DNA of 12,500 nucleotides from Theodoxus fluviatilis (Eukaryota; Mollusca; Gastropoda; Cycloneritida; Neritidae): contig JAWQFJ010014510.1 in assembly GCA_034096865.1 (NCBI GenBank), positions 57,501 through 70,000 on the forward strand, read 5' to 3'. The notes beneath the pieces were generated by a model. It ran no database searches and was not told the DNA's origin. It saw only the letters and a list, made by a program, of their open reading frames with translations. The position numbers and the translations under genes are program-made. Positions 1 to 8,399 of this stretch are shown piece by piece; within the stretch, counting starts at the first letter, position 1, and each line of letters opens with the position of its first letter.

Positions 1-296
1 AAAAAGTGTACCATACCGACCCCGTTTGTGCTGAATGACTGAGAAGCAAGCAAAGTTTAATAGGTAGCTGTAATGGACGTACACTGTGTCGTGAGATACA
101 CCTGAAACGTATGTGAGAAGTAATGATACGAATCGTAGTCGTAATCGGTATTTGACAGACGATCTCTAATAGTGTACGTTACGTTTTAAGTCCTATTTTC
201 AGCAGGGGTCTATGCACCTCTCCCTCACCCCTCCCCTCCCCAATCACTGCCATTCCATCCAAAACACACATATGCGCGCCTTTATGCACACTAATA

Positions 297-354
297 CAAT
301 GCACACACACACACACAAACAAACAAACAAACACAAACACACGCACGCACGTAC
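297..354. repeat. Compound (CA)n / (CAAA)n microsatellite
   Basis: A (CA) run at about 302-316 passes into CAAA units at about 317-333, then into CACG units ending in CACGCACGCACGTAC at 340-354. This is simple-sequence DNA of alternating purine and pyrimidine, a type that can adopt Z-DNA and is prone to slippage. The same 15-base ending closes the larger CA repeat at 4681-4695. Open frames across it on the minus strand give only Val/Cys/Phe-rich low-complexity peptides and are not genes. Confidence 0.9.
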
Positions 355-800
355 TTGCGCATGCACGACATGAAAAGTGAGGAAACAAATGACGCCCATG
401 CTCTCTTTCCTACCTATGTCGAGACAGTTTGGCAACTCGGAGAAAAAAAAAGAGGTTCACTGAGCACAGCACTGAGAAACAAGAATGTGACCTTGGGGGC
501 AATAAAAGAGTAGCATGGAATGCAAGGTCTCTGCCTCTGCCCTTCACTGCCAGATATACAGTGTGATCGCCTTTGTCCATCTCATGCGGGATACTGGGTC
601 AGCCAAGTCAATGCCAGTGTACTCAGTATGCATATGTGGGTTGCTTGCACTTATCAGGTCAAGGGAGGCGCCAGGCCAAACATTTTCTGTGTCACTTTAG
701 TCCCCTGTCACCGGTGAAGTATATGTCAACAACTGGCATAACTTCATACAGAATTGGTACTTACTGGGAGAAAGATTACCGCTAATTTGGCAAGAACCAT
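355..800. other. Unique sequence, no feature recognised
   Basis: This 446-base stretch lies between the CA microsatellite and the G-rich tract. Three overlapping plus-strand frames of 61-70 codons begin between 515 and 573. None contains a recognisable motif, and their mutual overlap suggests chance. A short poly-A run lies near 444-451. I see no RNA gene, splice structure or transposon end. Confidence 0.6.
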
Positions 801-893
801 TGGGGGGAGGGGGGGGGAGGGGGAGGGCGGGGGGGAGGGCGGGGGGGAAGGGGGAGGGCGGGGGGGGGGGTGAGGAGGGAGGAGAAGGGGCTT
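801..893 (+). repeat. G-rich tract with G-quadruplex potential
   Basis: About 90 bases are almost entirely G with interspersed A and C, in irregular GGGGGGAGG and GGGCGGGGG units that end in GAGGAGGGAGGA. Many runs of three or more G are separated by one or two bases, which satisfies the usual G-quadruplex pattern many times on the plus strand. The purine/pyrimidine asymmetry would also allow triplex DNA. On the minus strand it is read as Pro/Ser repeats inside a 102-codon frame, which is a composition artefact. Exact run lengths in such tracts are often unreliable in assemblies. Confidence 0.85.
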
Positions 894-2166
894 GGCGGAT
901 TGCCAGAATCCCATTTTAATTTCTAGTTCGAATCTGAGCCCTTCGTCATTTCCAAATTTTTTAGACTCGATATCAACATTGTCATAAAAGCAGATATTCC
1001 ACTTTTCAACTAAATAAAAAGTGTTCTCGAATACGCATGAATATATGATCACTTATAAGAGTATCTCATCGAAGATTTTATCAACGAACTTGAATGTCAG
1101 AGTAAGTATTTATGTGCACATGTCGTTACTCGGACGCGCAAGTGAGAAAATCTTCAGTAACTTCTAAAGTCGATAATCTCTACCATATCCAGTAGTACGA
1201 TGCCCCAGTGAAATGAGGACAACAGTTGCAGTAACGAATCTAAATACTAATACAAATGCTACTGGGTTTCATTATTTCACAAACATTTTTTTCAGGATCT
1301 CAGATCCTAACATCAAGAAACTATTCAAAAGCCACAGGAGCAGATGATTTCTGTATAGCTTTATACGTGTCAAGAGTTCGTTTAGATATGAAGAGCAAAC
1401 AAGGTTTTCTGTATGATGTAAAGTCAGTATTGGAGAACGTTTAGGAAAAGCTGAGGAATAGGAACATCTGGTGGGACACGTGCTTGATACTCTGTCACCA
1501 CGCCATGTTGGTAAAGGTCTGGGAATCCAGTCAGAAGCCAGGTACACTCCATTCTAGTAAACTAGAGATTTCGCCTACCTGCAAAAGTATCTCTAGCACA
1601 GTTCACATCACGTGATGGAAGGTTTTTGGCCAATTTATGCAAACGGAGGTCACACGAGAGGCTTGTGGGATAGCCGATGTGCTCCCTGACATACGCCGTT
1701 AAAGTAGTTCTAAGACTATTTCGCACAAAACTTTCAACTTACTCTTGTTGAGACAACAAACAAGCGTTAATTCGATACAATAAAATGTTTGTGTTGAAAT
1801 GGAAACAAGTTTTGACATCTGAATGATTTCTGTAAAATGTGGAGAGAAAAATAGTATCAGAACGAACTAATTTTGGCGCAATGCTGTAATGCGAAGGGTC
1901 AAGCCTATTACGCATTTATTGCGAACTGTGCCAGAGTCAATACTACTGACTCGGGTTTACAGAATGGGTACACTCAACCCTGTAGTGTCAGGCCAATGTA
2001 GGGCGGAGTGAAAATCTGACACGGAATTCCACATTCAAATCATCCCTGGAGATTGGATTATGTCAGCAGTGAAGGAAAAGTTGTCGGCGATCCTTGATCG
2101 AGGGTCTGGGAATATGTTGAGATTTTGATACGTTGCCTTGGTTGAGAAAAATGGAAAAGAGAAGCT
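894..2166. other. Unique AT-leaning sequence, no gene recognised
   Basis: This is about 1.27 kb with no supported gene. The longest frames are 62 codons (1256-1444, plus) and 91 codons (1272-1547, minus). They overlap each other and show no domain. An isolated RNA polymerase III B-box-like string, AGTTCGAATCT, occurs near 925-935, but I found no matching A box upstream. A short inverted repeat (AATGCG and CGCATT) lies near 1887-1916. I see no terminal inverted repeats, RNA gene or coding exon with convincing splice sites. Confidence 0.55.
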
Positions 2167-2850
2167 GTGATCCACAGGCATGTTGAATTTTGCTCTTCTG
2201 GATCCACATCAAAAGATGCCAAGGAACTTGAATTCCAGCACGAGATTTCGCATGTGGTAATGAATTTAAGCAATTGCTTGTTTGTGAAAATTAATTCGCC
2301 TTTCAATTGCCATGCACATTCTTTCTCTATCCCTCCTCCTACCTCCCCTCACACTTCGCTACTCTCTACCTCCACCCACAAAGTATCTTCCTGTTTTAGA
2401 TCCGTGGACACAGAGTATCTGGTTGGCACGCATTGCCTCGCAGCTTGCCCTGGTTCTTCGTGTTTTGGGTTTGTTATTTCGCCATGTTCTCTCGACTCAT
2501 TTGGGTCCCAAACAGTTTGCTTTCCTTTCACGGGGCCGACCGGGCAGCGTGGCAGACGTGCTAATAGTCTCGACACCTTCCTCTTCAGTCCAAGCCCTCC
2601 GCGCCGCGGCGTTGGAGACTGGATGAAGTGTGTCTCCGTGGAAGCTTGGCAAATATTTAGGATCTTTACTAGGGATCGGGCTGCTTCAGCAGTGGATTTC
2701 CGCGCGGCATGGCTGGGATTAAAGTTCCAATGGCCTATCGCTGACCCGCCGGTCCAGACGGTGCAAACAGACCAACAACTGTCGACATCGAGGAGACGTG
2801 AGGCGTGCAGGTGCTTTAGGCTCCGAGGCTACAGCACGGGTCAGCCTTGA
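2167..2850 (+). other. Long open frame of unknown nature (227 codons), doubtful gene
   Basis: A 227-codon frame starts with ATG at 2167 and stops at 2850. I recognise no domain, signal peptide, transmembrane segment or catalytic motif. The peptide is rich in Ser, Pro, Cys and Arg without periodic structure. A second plus-strand frame (2312-2626, 104 codons) and minus-strand frames (2349-2576, 2719-3036) overlap it, so the openness may simply reflect locally higher GC and few TAA/TAG triplets. A polypyrimidine stretch at about 2322-2398 ends in CTTCCTGTTTTAG, which resembles a 3' splice acceptor and would place a possible exon start at 2400. I could not identify a matching donor or homologous product. 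It could be a chance frame, a non-coding exon or a lineage-specific exon. Confidence 0.15.
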
Positions 2851-4536
2851 TTCCACCCGGAATGACATGGGCACAGATAGGGAAAGAAAAGGTTCGTGGT
2901 AGAAATAGCAGCGAACGTGCACGGGGACACTATCAACATTGGTTCCAGGAGATAGCAAAAGAACGTAGGAGATAGTGCTGTGATTGCGGAAGCTTGCGTG
3001 TGAACACATAGCTAAGTCGGAATATATAGATAACAAAGGACAGTTGTTTTATTCAAGAAGCATGTGGAGTTGCTAGAAGAAAGGAATTGAGGTGTTTTAA
3101 CTGTTACATATTATCATTCCAGAGACCGAGCGAGTGGCTCCTCGGATGGTCGCTGTGAAACGTAACTTAATGTTGTTCCTATTTCAAAAGAATCTGGAGG
3201 TAAAATGTATTGATATTAAAAAAAGCGAAGAATAAAAGAAAATGGAAGGAAAATGAAAATGGGTAAGAAAGGCGGTAGCTAGAAGGACTGCACTAAGTTA
3301 TGGACATCAAGAATGAATATGGATTTCGGAAAGGATGACTAAGCACCGATCCGGACAGGACACATTTGCTTTCCGTCTGGTGGGTCACAAAAACTGCATG
3401 TCAACTAAAGACGCATGTAACGCATCCTAAAGATCGTAAACCAGCGATACATAACATCGTGGAGCCTTCTCTAATGATATGTGTTGACTTGAGGACTGAC
3501 CAACGATGAGTGTAATGGCAGATCGCATCAGAGATGTGTGCTAATGCATTTATTTCATGCCACATTACATTGTTCAGCTGCTTATTAAGTAGCATGTGTC
3601 AGCTAGTTGGAACCTGGCCTCTGACAAGTGTGTACTCGCATGTCATGCGCAGTCATGTCGGACCCCAAAAAGTTATTTTCGTTGCTTTTTTATTTCAACC
3701 GACACGTTATAAACTTCAAGCCTCTAATTCTTGTAAATCTTTTGGGTTGAAGGGTGTGTTTCAAAACCGTTTATTGGTCTGATATTGCAGGGTAAATCTT
3801 ATTTTGTACTTTGGAGTGACAGAGCCCGTTAGTCTGGCCCCACCTAGCTTCATGCCAAGGCGTCTGGAACTGTTGGGTCCGCGTCAAGGAGCCCACTTGA
3901 GCAGGTACCTGGCGATTTACTGCCGCGAAATGGTTTGCTTCAAGCCTCTGCCTAGTCCGACAAGACCCCAGCAATTGCATAATTTTACATCAAACCTCTC
4001 GTGGTGTTGACAGACCCACTCCAAAAAGCAGCCCGACACCCATAAGAGACAACGAGGAATTGAGAACCCACGACTGTTTCCTTCCAGTGGGATTCGAGTT
4101 GATCGAGTGTAGCCATGGCGAGAGACCAAACAACCCAGGCGCACAGCAAAGAGTCAGAAGCGGGTGTAGAGGCCATGCTGCTGACGTTTATACAGACACC
4201 TCTACCTCTCTCTCTCAGCGCTGGAGATTTACGCACGGTGCATTGATTTGCACCATCAGTTTATTTGCATTGTTTATTAAGAGATTGTGTTTTGTTTGCA
4301 ATGTTGATGGGAAAAGGGCTCATTTAAGAGGGCGATTGTATGTGCGTGTCCAGGGGAATGTGTAAACTTCATTTAGACATTGTCCTTTTTGTCTGACGTG
4401 CAATTTTTTTAAACCGATGTTGATGTTTATGAACTAAAAGATAAAAAATTGTCGATCGTTGGTTGGACGTTCATGGTTGTGCAAGCCTTTTGTGCTCCAA
4501 GATCACATAATTCACACACTCAAAACAAGCGCTCAC
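2851..4536. other. Unique sequence, no gene recognised
   Basis: This is about 1.7 kb without a supported gene. Short frames of 64-105 codons occur on both strands and overlap one another, mainly at 3771-4365. None carries a motif I recognise. The part at 3820-4250 is noticeably more GC-balanced than its surroundings and could be an old dispersed repeat. I found no inverted ends, tail or internal promoter that would prove it. Confidence 0.5.
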
Positions 4537-4578
4537 CTGCACAAGCACAAACACACATACAATGAAGCACATTCACAC

Positions 4579-4632
<54 letters not shown>

Positions 4633-4695
4633 AAACACACACACAAACTACACACACAGACAGACGTATGCATGCACGAGCACGCACGCACGTAC
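4537..4695. repeat. Compound (CA)n microsatellite
   Basis: An imperfect CA-rich stretch surrounds a pure AC/CA core of 43 bases at 4584-4626 (about 21 dinucleotides). CACACAAA variants, CAGACAGACG and finally CACGCACGCACGTAC at 4681-4695 follow. Alternating purine-pyrimidine sequence of this length is a candidate for Z-DNA and for length polymorphism. Frames across it encode only Thr/His or Val/Cys repeats and are not genes. Confidence 0.95.
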
Positions 4696-5590
4696 AAAAG
4701 ATGTCAAATGAAACGCGATTCAAAGCGAAAATGACAATCATTTAGCACAGTATGATTATGTTATGCTGTATTTATACTTATGTGAATCTTTCCATCTGTA
4801 AAGACACTTAAGAAAATGTGTCCGTAGAATACAGCTCTACACTCTAAAGCTAATGCTAGATAGTAAGTTTGTCTTGCAAGAGCGTCTATACAACACTGCG
4901 AAAGCATGCATTTCACCAGGGTGGAGACATAGGCTAGAGTTGTCGACTGATATGCTAACTTCCGGGGAACAAGTCCCCCTTGCTCACTACCGCCGCTTGT
5001 TATAGATGGGGAACTGTCTTGTGGGGACAAATCCTCACACTGAATTACAAAGTATATAAATCAGAGGGTCTTTAAACTGCTCGGAATTTGACATTTCCAC
5101 CAAAGAAAAGTTCAATAAGGATTTAGACATGGGAAACTTCCAACTGGATTTTATCTCGATGACGATTTCGAATTCACGCAAGTGGAAACCACAACTAGTG
5201 ACTGTTCTGTAAGCTAATTAACGTTTCTTTTCTCTTTGTTAACATGTCATGAGGTATTCTCTACCAAAACCTTATCAGTGAGCCATACTTCACACAGAAA
5301 ATACTGGCAGGAGTGACAGCTGTAAAACTTGGGGGAGATGGGAGTGTCGATATTAGTACATGCAGAAATAATTGACATTTTCCAGTGCCTGTATTATCTT
5401 CTGTATTTGGCTGCTCATAATTTGCACGTCATTTGTGCTTTGAAATGACATATTTCCATCTCCTTCTCCAATAAGTTTTCCTTAATCCATGTTCACCGTG
5501 GCTACCGATTGAAGCATGGACGTGTACCATACAATATACATATATGTTGATTTCTCTTGCTCGGTACAAAATTAGTCGTTATTCTCTGTC
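4696..5590. other. Unique AT-rich sequence upstream of the LINE
   Basis: Nearly 0.9 kb with no supported gene. The only sizeable frame is 89 codons on the minus strand (4761-5030), without a recognisable motif. The last part, up to about 5590, is the insertion flank of the LINE. It supplies the ATG at 5544 and the first 16 codons of the open frame by chance read-through. I found no convincing target-site duplication shared with the sequence after 7221. Confidence 0.6.
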
Positions 5591-7178
5591 CATTATACAT
5601 CTCTATAAGCGAAAAGGAAATAGACAGGCTTGTGACAACCATAGAGGCATATCACTGCTTTCTATCGCAGGAAAGATCCTTGCCAGAATCCTGCTCAACC
5701 GCCTCACAGCCCACCTTGACCAAGGACTCCTGCCTGAAAGTCAGTGTGGATTCCGAAAAGAACGAGGAACCATCGACATGGTGTTCGCTGCCAGGCAGCT
5801 GCAAGAGAAATGTCAGGAGCAGAACTCCGACTTGTTCTCCACCTATGTTGACCTGACCAAGGCGTTTGACACCGTTAGTAGAGAGGGCCTGTGGAAGATC
5901 ATGGCCAAGTACGGTTGCCCAAGGAAATTCATCGTCTTGGTGCAACAATTCCACGAGGGCATGCAGGCCAGAGTCCAGGACAGCGGAGAGTCATCTGACC
6001 CTTTCCCAGTCACAAACGGGGTCAAGCAGGGCTGCGTCCTGGCACCAACACTGTTTAGCCTAATGTTTTCCGCCATGCTGTCAGAGGCCTTCAGAGACGA
6101 GGACGTTGGTGTCAACCTGAGGTACCGCACAGACGGCAAACTGTTCAACCTGCGGAGGCTCCAGGCAAAAAACAAGGTTATGACAGACATCATTAGGGAT
6201 CTGCTGTTTGCCGATGACTGTGCCCTCAACGCTGTCTCAGAAGCCGACATGCAACGAAACGTTAATCTGTTCTCCAGCGCCTGCACAAACTTTGGTCTGA
6301 CGATCAGTACAAAGAAGACTGAAGTCCTCCATCAGCCCGCGCCTGGAAAGCCCTACGTTGAGCCCAACATCACTGTCAACGGCCAGAGACTAAACACAGT
6401 GAACCGTTTCACATACCTAGGCAGCACACTGTCTCAGAATGCTACCATCGATGACGAAGTAAACATTAGAATTGCCAGAGCCAGCTCCACTTTTGGCAGG
6501 TTATATCCAAATGTCTGGAACAGAAGAGGCATTACCACTCAGACCAAGCTGAAAGTATACAGGGCAGTGGTGCTCCCCACACTGCTATATGCATGTGAAA
6601 CGTGGACTGTCTATCAACGCCATGCTAGAAAACTGAACCACTTTCACACAACAAGCCTCAGGAAGATCCTCGGCATAAAATGGCAGGACAAAATTCCAGA
6701 CACAGTGGTACTGACCAAAGCAGGTCTCCCCAGCATCTTCACCCTCCTGATGCAGTCACAGCTTCGCTGGGCAGGGCACGTAGTCCGGATGCCAGACGAG
6801 AGACTGCCAAAGAGACTCTTCTATGGCGAGCTACGGCATGGCCAGCGGTCCCACGGTGGGCAAAAGAAGCGCTTCAAAGACACCCTGAAAGCTTCACTGA
6901 AAGCTTTTGCCATCAATCCAGACACGTGGGAACGGGCTGCAATGGACCGATCCACCTGGCGCTCTTCCATCCACAAAGGTGCCAAGACATGCGAGGCAAA
7001 CAGGATCACTGCCGCAGAAAAGAAGAGGCAAGCCCGCAAGGCCCATGCTGTCAACCCCCCTGGAGACGTCCCACTTGTCCCATGTCCCTTCTGTTCCCGA
7101 ACCTTCCGTGCCAGGATCGGCCTCGTTAGCCATCTGCGCACACACAGACAGAACCAGTCCCAGCAACCCCCCGGATGA
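5544..7178 (+). CDS. LINE reverse transcriptase, N-terminally truncated, with C-terminal C2H2 zinc finger
   Basis: This encodes an RNA-directed DNA polymerase that would copy LINE RNA into DNA at a nicked chromosomal site. In the 544-residue reading, residues 1-16 come from flanking DNA and real homology begins near residue 17. The fingers region YKRKGNRQACDNHRGISLLS is at 21-40, and the GFRKERGT segment at 69-76. Motif A is YVDLTKAFD (101-109) with catalytic Asp103, motif B is GVKQGCVLAP (159-168), and motif C is FADD (222-225) with the two catalytic aspartates. A thumb-like segment with FTYLGSTLS follows at 289-297, then a connector with LRWAGHVVRMPDERLPKR (407-424). A basic stretch at 493-500 precedes a C2H2 finger with Cys514, Cys517, His530 and His534. 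All polymerase residues expected by eye are present, and there are no internal stops. The upstream endonuclease domain is missing, so the protein could not act as a complete LINE enzyme. The start at 5544 is only the first ATG; no native start survives. The stop is TGA at 7176-7178. Confidence 0.93.
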   Translation: MLISLARYKISRYSLSIIHLYKRKGNRQACDNHRGISLLSIAGKILARILLNRLTAHLDQGLLPESQCGFRKERGTIDMVFAARQLQEKCQEQNSDLFSTYVDLTKAFDTVSREGLWKIMAKYGCPRKFIVLVQQFHEGMQARVQDSGESSDPFPVTNGVKQGCVLAPTLFSLMFSAMLSEAFRDEDVGVNLRYRTDGKLFNLRRLQAKNKVMTDIIRDLLFADDCALNAVSEADMQRNVNLFSSACTNFGLTISTKKTEVLHQPAPGKPYVEPNITVNGQRLNTVNRFTYLGSTLSQNATIDDEVNIRIARASSTFGRLYPNVWNRRGITTQTKLKVYRAVVLPTLLYACETWTVYQRHARKLNHFHTTSLRKILGIKWQDKIPDTVVLTKAGLPSIFTLLMQSQLRWAGHVVRMPDERLPKRLFYGELRHGQRSHGGQKKRFKDTLKASLKAFAINPDTWERAAMDRSTWRSSIHKGAKTCEANRITAAEKKRQARKAHAVNPPGDVPLVPCPFCSRTFRARIGLVSHLRTHRQNQSQQPPG

Positions 7179-7221
7179 CTAGAGTGGTCCTCGTCGACTC
7201 GACGGACGAACAACACACACA
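5591..7221 (+). mobile_element. 5'-truncated non-LTR retrotransposon (LINE)
   Basis: This LINE copy has lost its 5' half. Recognisable element sequence starts abruptly inside the reverse transcriptase N-terminal region at about 5591 (residues IIHLYKRKGN onward). It runs to a 35-base 3' UTR and an A/C-rich tail (7209-7221). Elements of this general type normally encode an apurinic-type endonuclease before the reverse transcriptase; that part is absent. Truncation at the 5' end is the usual outcome of incomplete target-primed reverse transcription, so this is probably a dead-on-arrival insertion rather than a decayed full-length copy. The element is visibly richer in G and C than its flanks, and the frame has no stop or frameshift, so the insertion is likely recent. 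The clade (RTE-like, Jockey-like or other) cannot be fixed by eye. No clear target-site duplication was found. Confidence 0.9.
7179..7221 (+). other. LINE 3' UTR hairpin and A/C-rich tail
   Basis: Directly after the TGA stop comes a very short 3' UTR containing TGGTCCTCGTCGACTCGACG. A 5-bp stem, CGTCG (7192-7196) with CGACG (7200-7204), closes a 3-base loop. After GGACGAAC the sequence passes into AACAACACACACA (7209-7221), which looks like the element's simple-repeat tail in place of poly-A. LINE reverse transcriptases commonly recognise a 3'-terminal structure in their own RNA, so this hairpin is a plausible recognition element. That role is inferred. Confidence 0.6.
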
Positions 7222-7815
7222 TAAAAATGCCAACTTTAATTATTCATCAATATTCCCGGTTTAAAATATAGTGCATTCTTCAACATATACAACGTGTTGA
7301 ATGAAAATGATGAATACATTCAGTGTATTGATAATGGATAATTTAGCAGTCATTGAGATAATTGTAGGATATGTGCTAGTACCATGCATATGATTGTTGT
7401 CTTGTAGCAATGACAAGAGGAAAAATTAAGAATAACAGAACTGACTCAGAGCATCTCCCACTGTGACAGTCTTACCTTAGCTTCTGAGCAAGGCATCTTC
7501 ACTCGCCATCACAAGCAGTCTACCCTCCGTCACTCTCCTGCGAACTAATCACGTACATAACTGAGCGAAGGAGCTACTGGGGTTGTTACTATCAGTGCAG
7601 TCGGTCTAACACGTGTGGTGAATAGGCATTCTTCAAATTGCATAGCTCGGTCCCTCTTTGTCACGAGATTCTGACGAGATTCGTGAGTTGACACTGACTG
7701 ACATTTATCGAAGGCTGTCTACTTACCTCAGACGTGTGTATCACATAATCGTATGGGTGAAATTGAAATTGTTAACAGGGCAAATTTTGATTGGACTTCG
7801 TCCCAAATATACTCC
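7222..7815. other. Unique AT-rich sequence between LINE and SINE
   Basis: About 0.6 kb of AT-rich sequence downstream of the LINE tail. I see a short local hairpin (AATACA, TTCAG loop, TGTATT) near 7313-7329 and no open frame longer than about 70 codons. The 69-codon frame at 7658-7867 runs into the adjacent G-rich tract and is not supported. No RNA gene or transposon end was seen. Confidence 0.6.
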
Positions 7816-7857
7816 GGGTGGGGGGTGGGGGAGTTGGGGTGGGGTAGGGCGCGAGGG
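7816..7857 (+). repeat. Short G-rich tract next to the SINE
   Basis: A GGGTGGGGGGTGGGGGAG stretch is followed by TTGGGGTGGGGTAGGG. There are more than four runs of at least three G with one- to three-base gaps, enough for an intramolecular G-quadruplex on the plus strand. It ends about 15 bases before the tRNA-like SINE head. Confidence 0.75.
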
Positions 7858-7872
7858 AATACTGTAATTCTA

Positions 7873-8052
7873 GCTCTGTGGCCGAGTGGTGAGCGCGCTT
7901 GACCTTCAATCGCATGCGACTAGTGAGTGCGTCTTTCGAAGCTGCGCGGATCCCAGAGCGACGTGCTTTCATCACATTGCCTCTCCCCACCCTGGATAAC
8001 ACGGGTAGCTGTGACGGCTGAGCTAACATATTGTGAAACGTAATCTTGGCGC
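7873..8052 (+). mobile_element. tRNA-derived SINE, head and proximal body
   Basis: The head resembles a class II (Leu/Ser-type) tRNA. An A box, TGGCCGAGTGGT, lies at 7879-7890. A degraded B-box-like string, TCTTTCGAAGC, lies at 7932-7942. The outer sequences GCTCTG (7873-7878) and CAGAGC (7954-7959) are exact reverse complements and would form an acceptor-like stem around an 87-base unit, the usual size of a tRNA with a long variable arm. The anticodon and T arms do not fold cleanly, so it is not a working tRNA gene. These features mark an RNA polymerase III-transcribed SINE, with body sequence continuing from 7960. The 3' boundary is uncertain. The body may continue through the minisatellite to about 8440, because sequence after the last repeat unit does not resemble the repeat. 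A SINE encodes no protein and depends on a LINE enzyme in trans. Confidence 0.7.
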
Positions 8053-8399
8053 GTTCATCCGCAGCCTGGTTGCATGCTCCTCAGGGAGTTCATCCGCAGC
8101 CTGGTTGCATGCTCCTCAGGGAGTTCATCCGCAGCCTGGTTGCATGCTCCTCAGGGAGTTCATCCGCAGCCTGGTTGCATGCTCCTCAGGGAGTTCATCC
8201 GCAGCCTGGTTGCATGCTCCTCAGGGAGTTCATCCGCAGCCTGGTTGCATGCTCCTCAGGGAGTTCATCCGCAGCCTGGTTGCATGCTCCTCAGGGAGTT
8301 CATCCGCAGCCTGGTTGCATGCTCCTCAGGGAGTTCATCCGCAGCCTGGTTGCATGCTCCTCAGGGAGTTGTGCAGCCTGGTTGCATGCTCCTCAGAGA
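8053..8399 (+). repeat. 35-bp minisatellite, nine identical units plus one divergent
   Basis: The unit begins GTTCATCCGCAGCC and ends TGCATGCTCCTCAGGGA, 35 bases in all. Nine copies run head to tail from 8053 to 8367 with no difference that I can see. A tenth copy of 32 bases (8368-8399) has GT in place of CATCC and CAGAGA in place of CAGGGA. Each unit contains the palindrome GCATGC and a CCTG/CAGG pair that could form a small stem. There are no spacers, so this is not a CRISPR array. Because 35 is not a multiple of 3 and the unit has no plus-strand stop, all three plus frames stay open and read the same 35-residue cycle in different phase. The array directly follows SINE sequence and may be an internal expansion of it. 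Confidence 0.97.

Noticed and set aside
179..435. Two minus-strand ORFs of 63-69 codons
   Set aside because: They are made mostly of translated CA/CAAA microsatellite, with Val/Cys/Phe low complexity.
925..935. Isolated polymerase III B-box-like string AGTTCGAATCT
   Set aside because: I found no A box at the right distance, no tRNA-like folding and no SINE body around it.
744..1052. Minus-strand 102-codon frame with Pro/Ser repeats
   Set aside because: The proline-rich part is the translated G-rich tract; the rest has no motif.
3820..4250. Possible old dispersed repeat or pseudogene on the minus strand
   Set aside because: The composition differs from the flanks, but I see no terminal repeats, tail, internal promoter or recognisable protein. 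It cannot be supported without a repeat library search.
4459..4741. Plus and minus ORFs of 73-91 codons
   Set aside because: They are translated (CA)n repeat: Thr/His on one strand and Val/Cys on the other.
5652..7222. Antisense and alternate-frame ORFs across the LINE (for example 5843-6286 and 6821-7222 minus, 6680-7129 plus)
   Set aside because: They are shadows of the real reverse transcriptase frame and have no motifs of their own.
5585..7245. Target-site duplication around the LINE
   Set aside because: Comparing sequence before about 5591 with that after 7221 gave no convincing direct repeat, so none is claimed.
7873..7959. Functional tRNA gene
   Set aside because: It has an A box and acceptor-like pairing, but no clean anticodon arm, a mismatched B box and no foldable T arm. 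The sequence continues as a SINE body.
8053..8399. CRISPR array
   Set aside because: The units are contiguous and identical, with no variable spacers and no associated genes; the context is eukaryotic.
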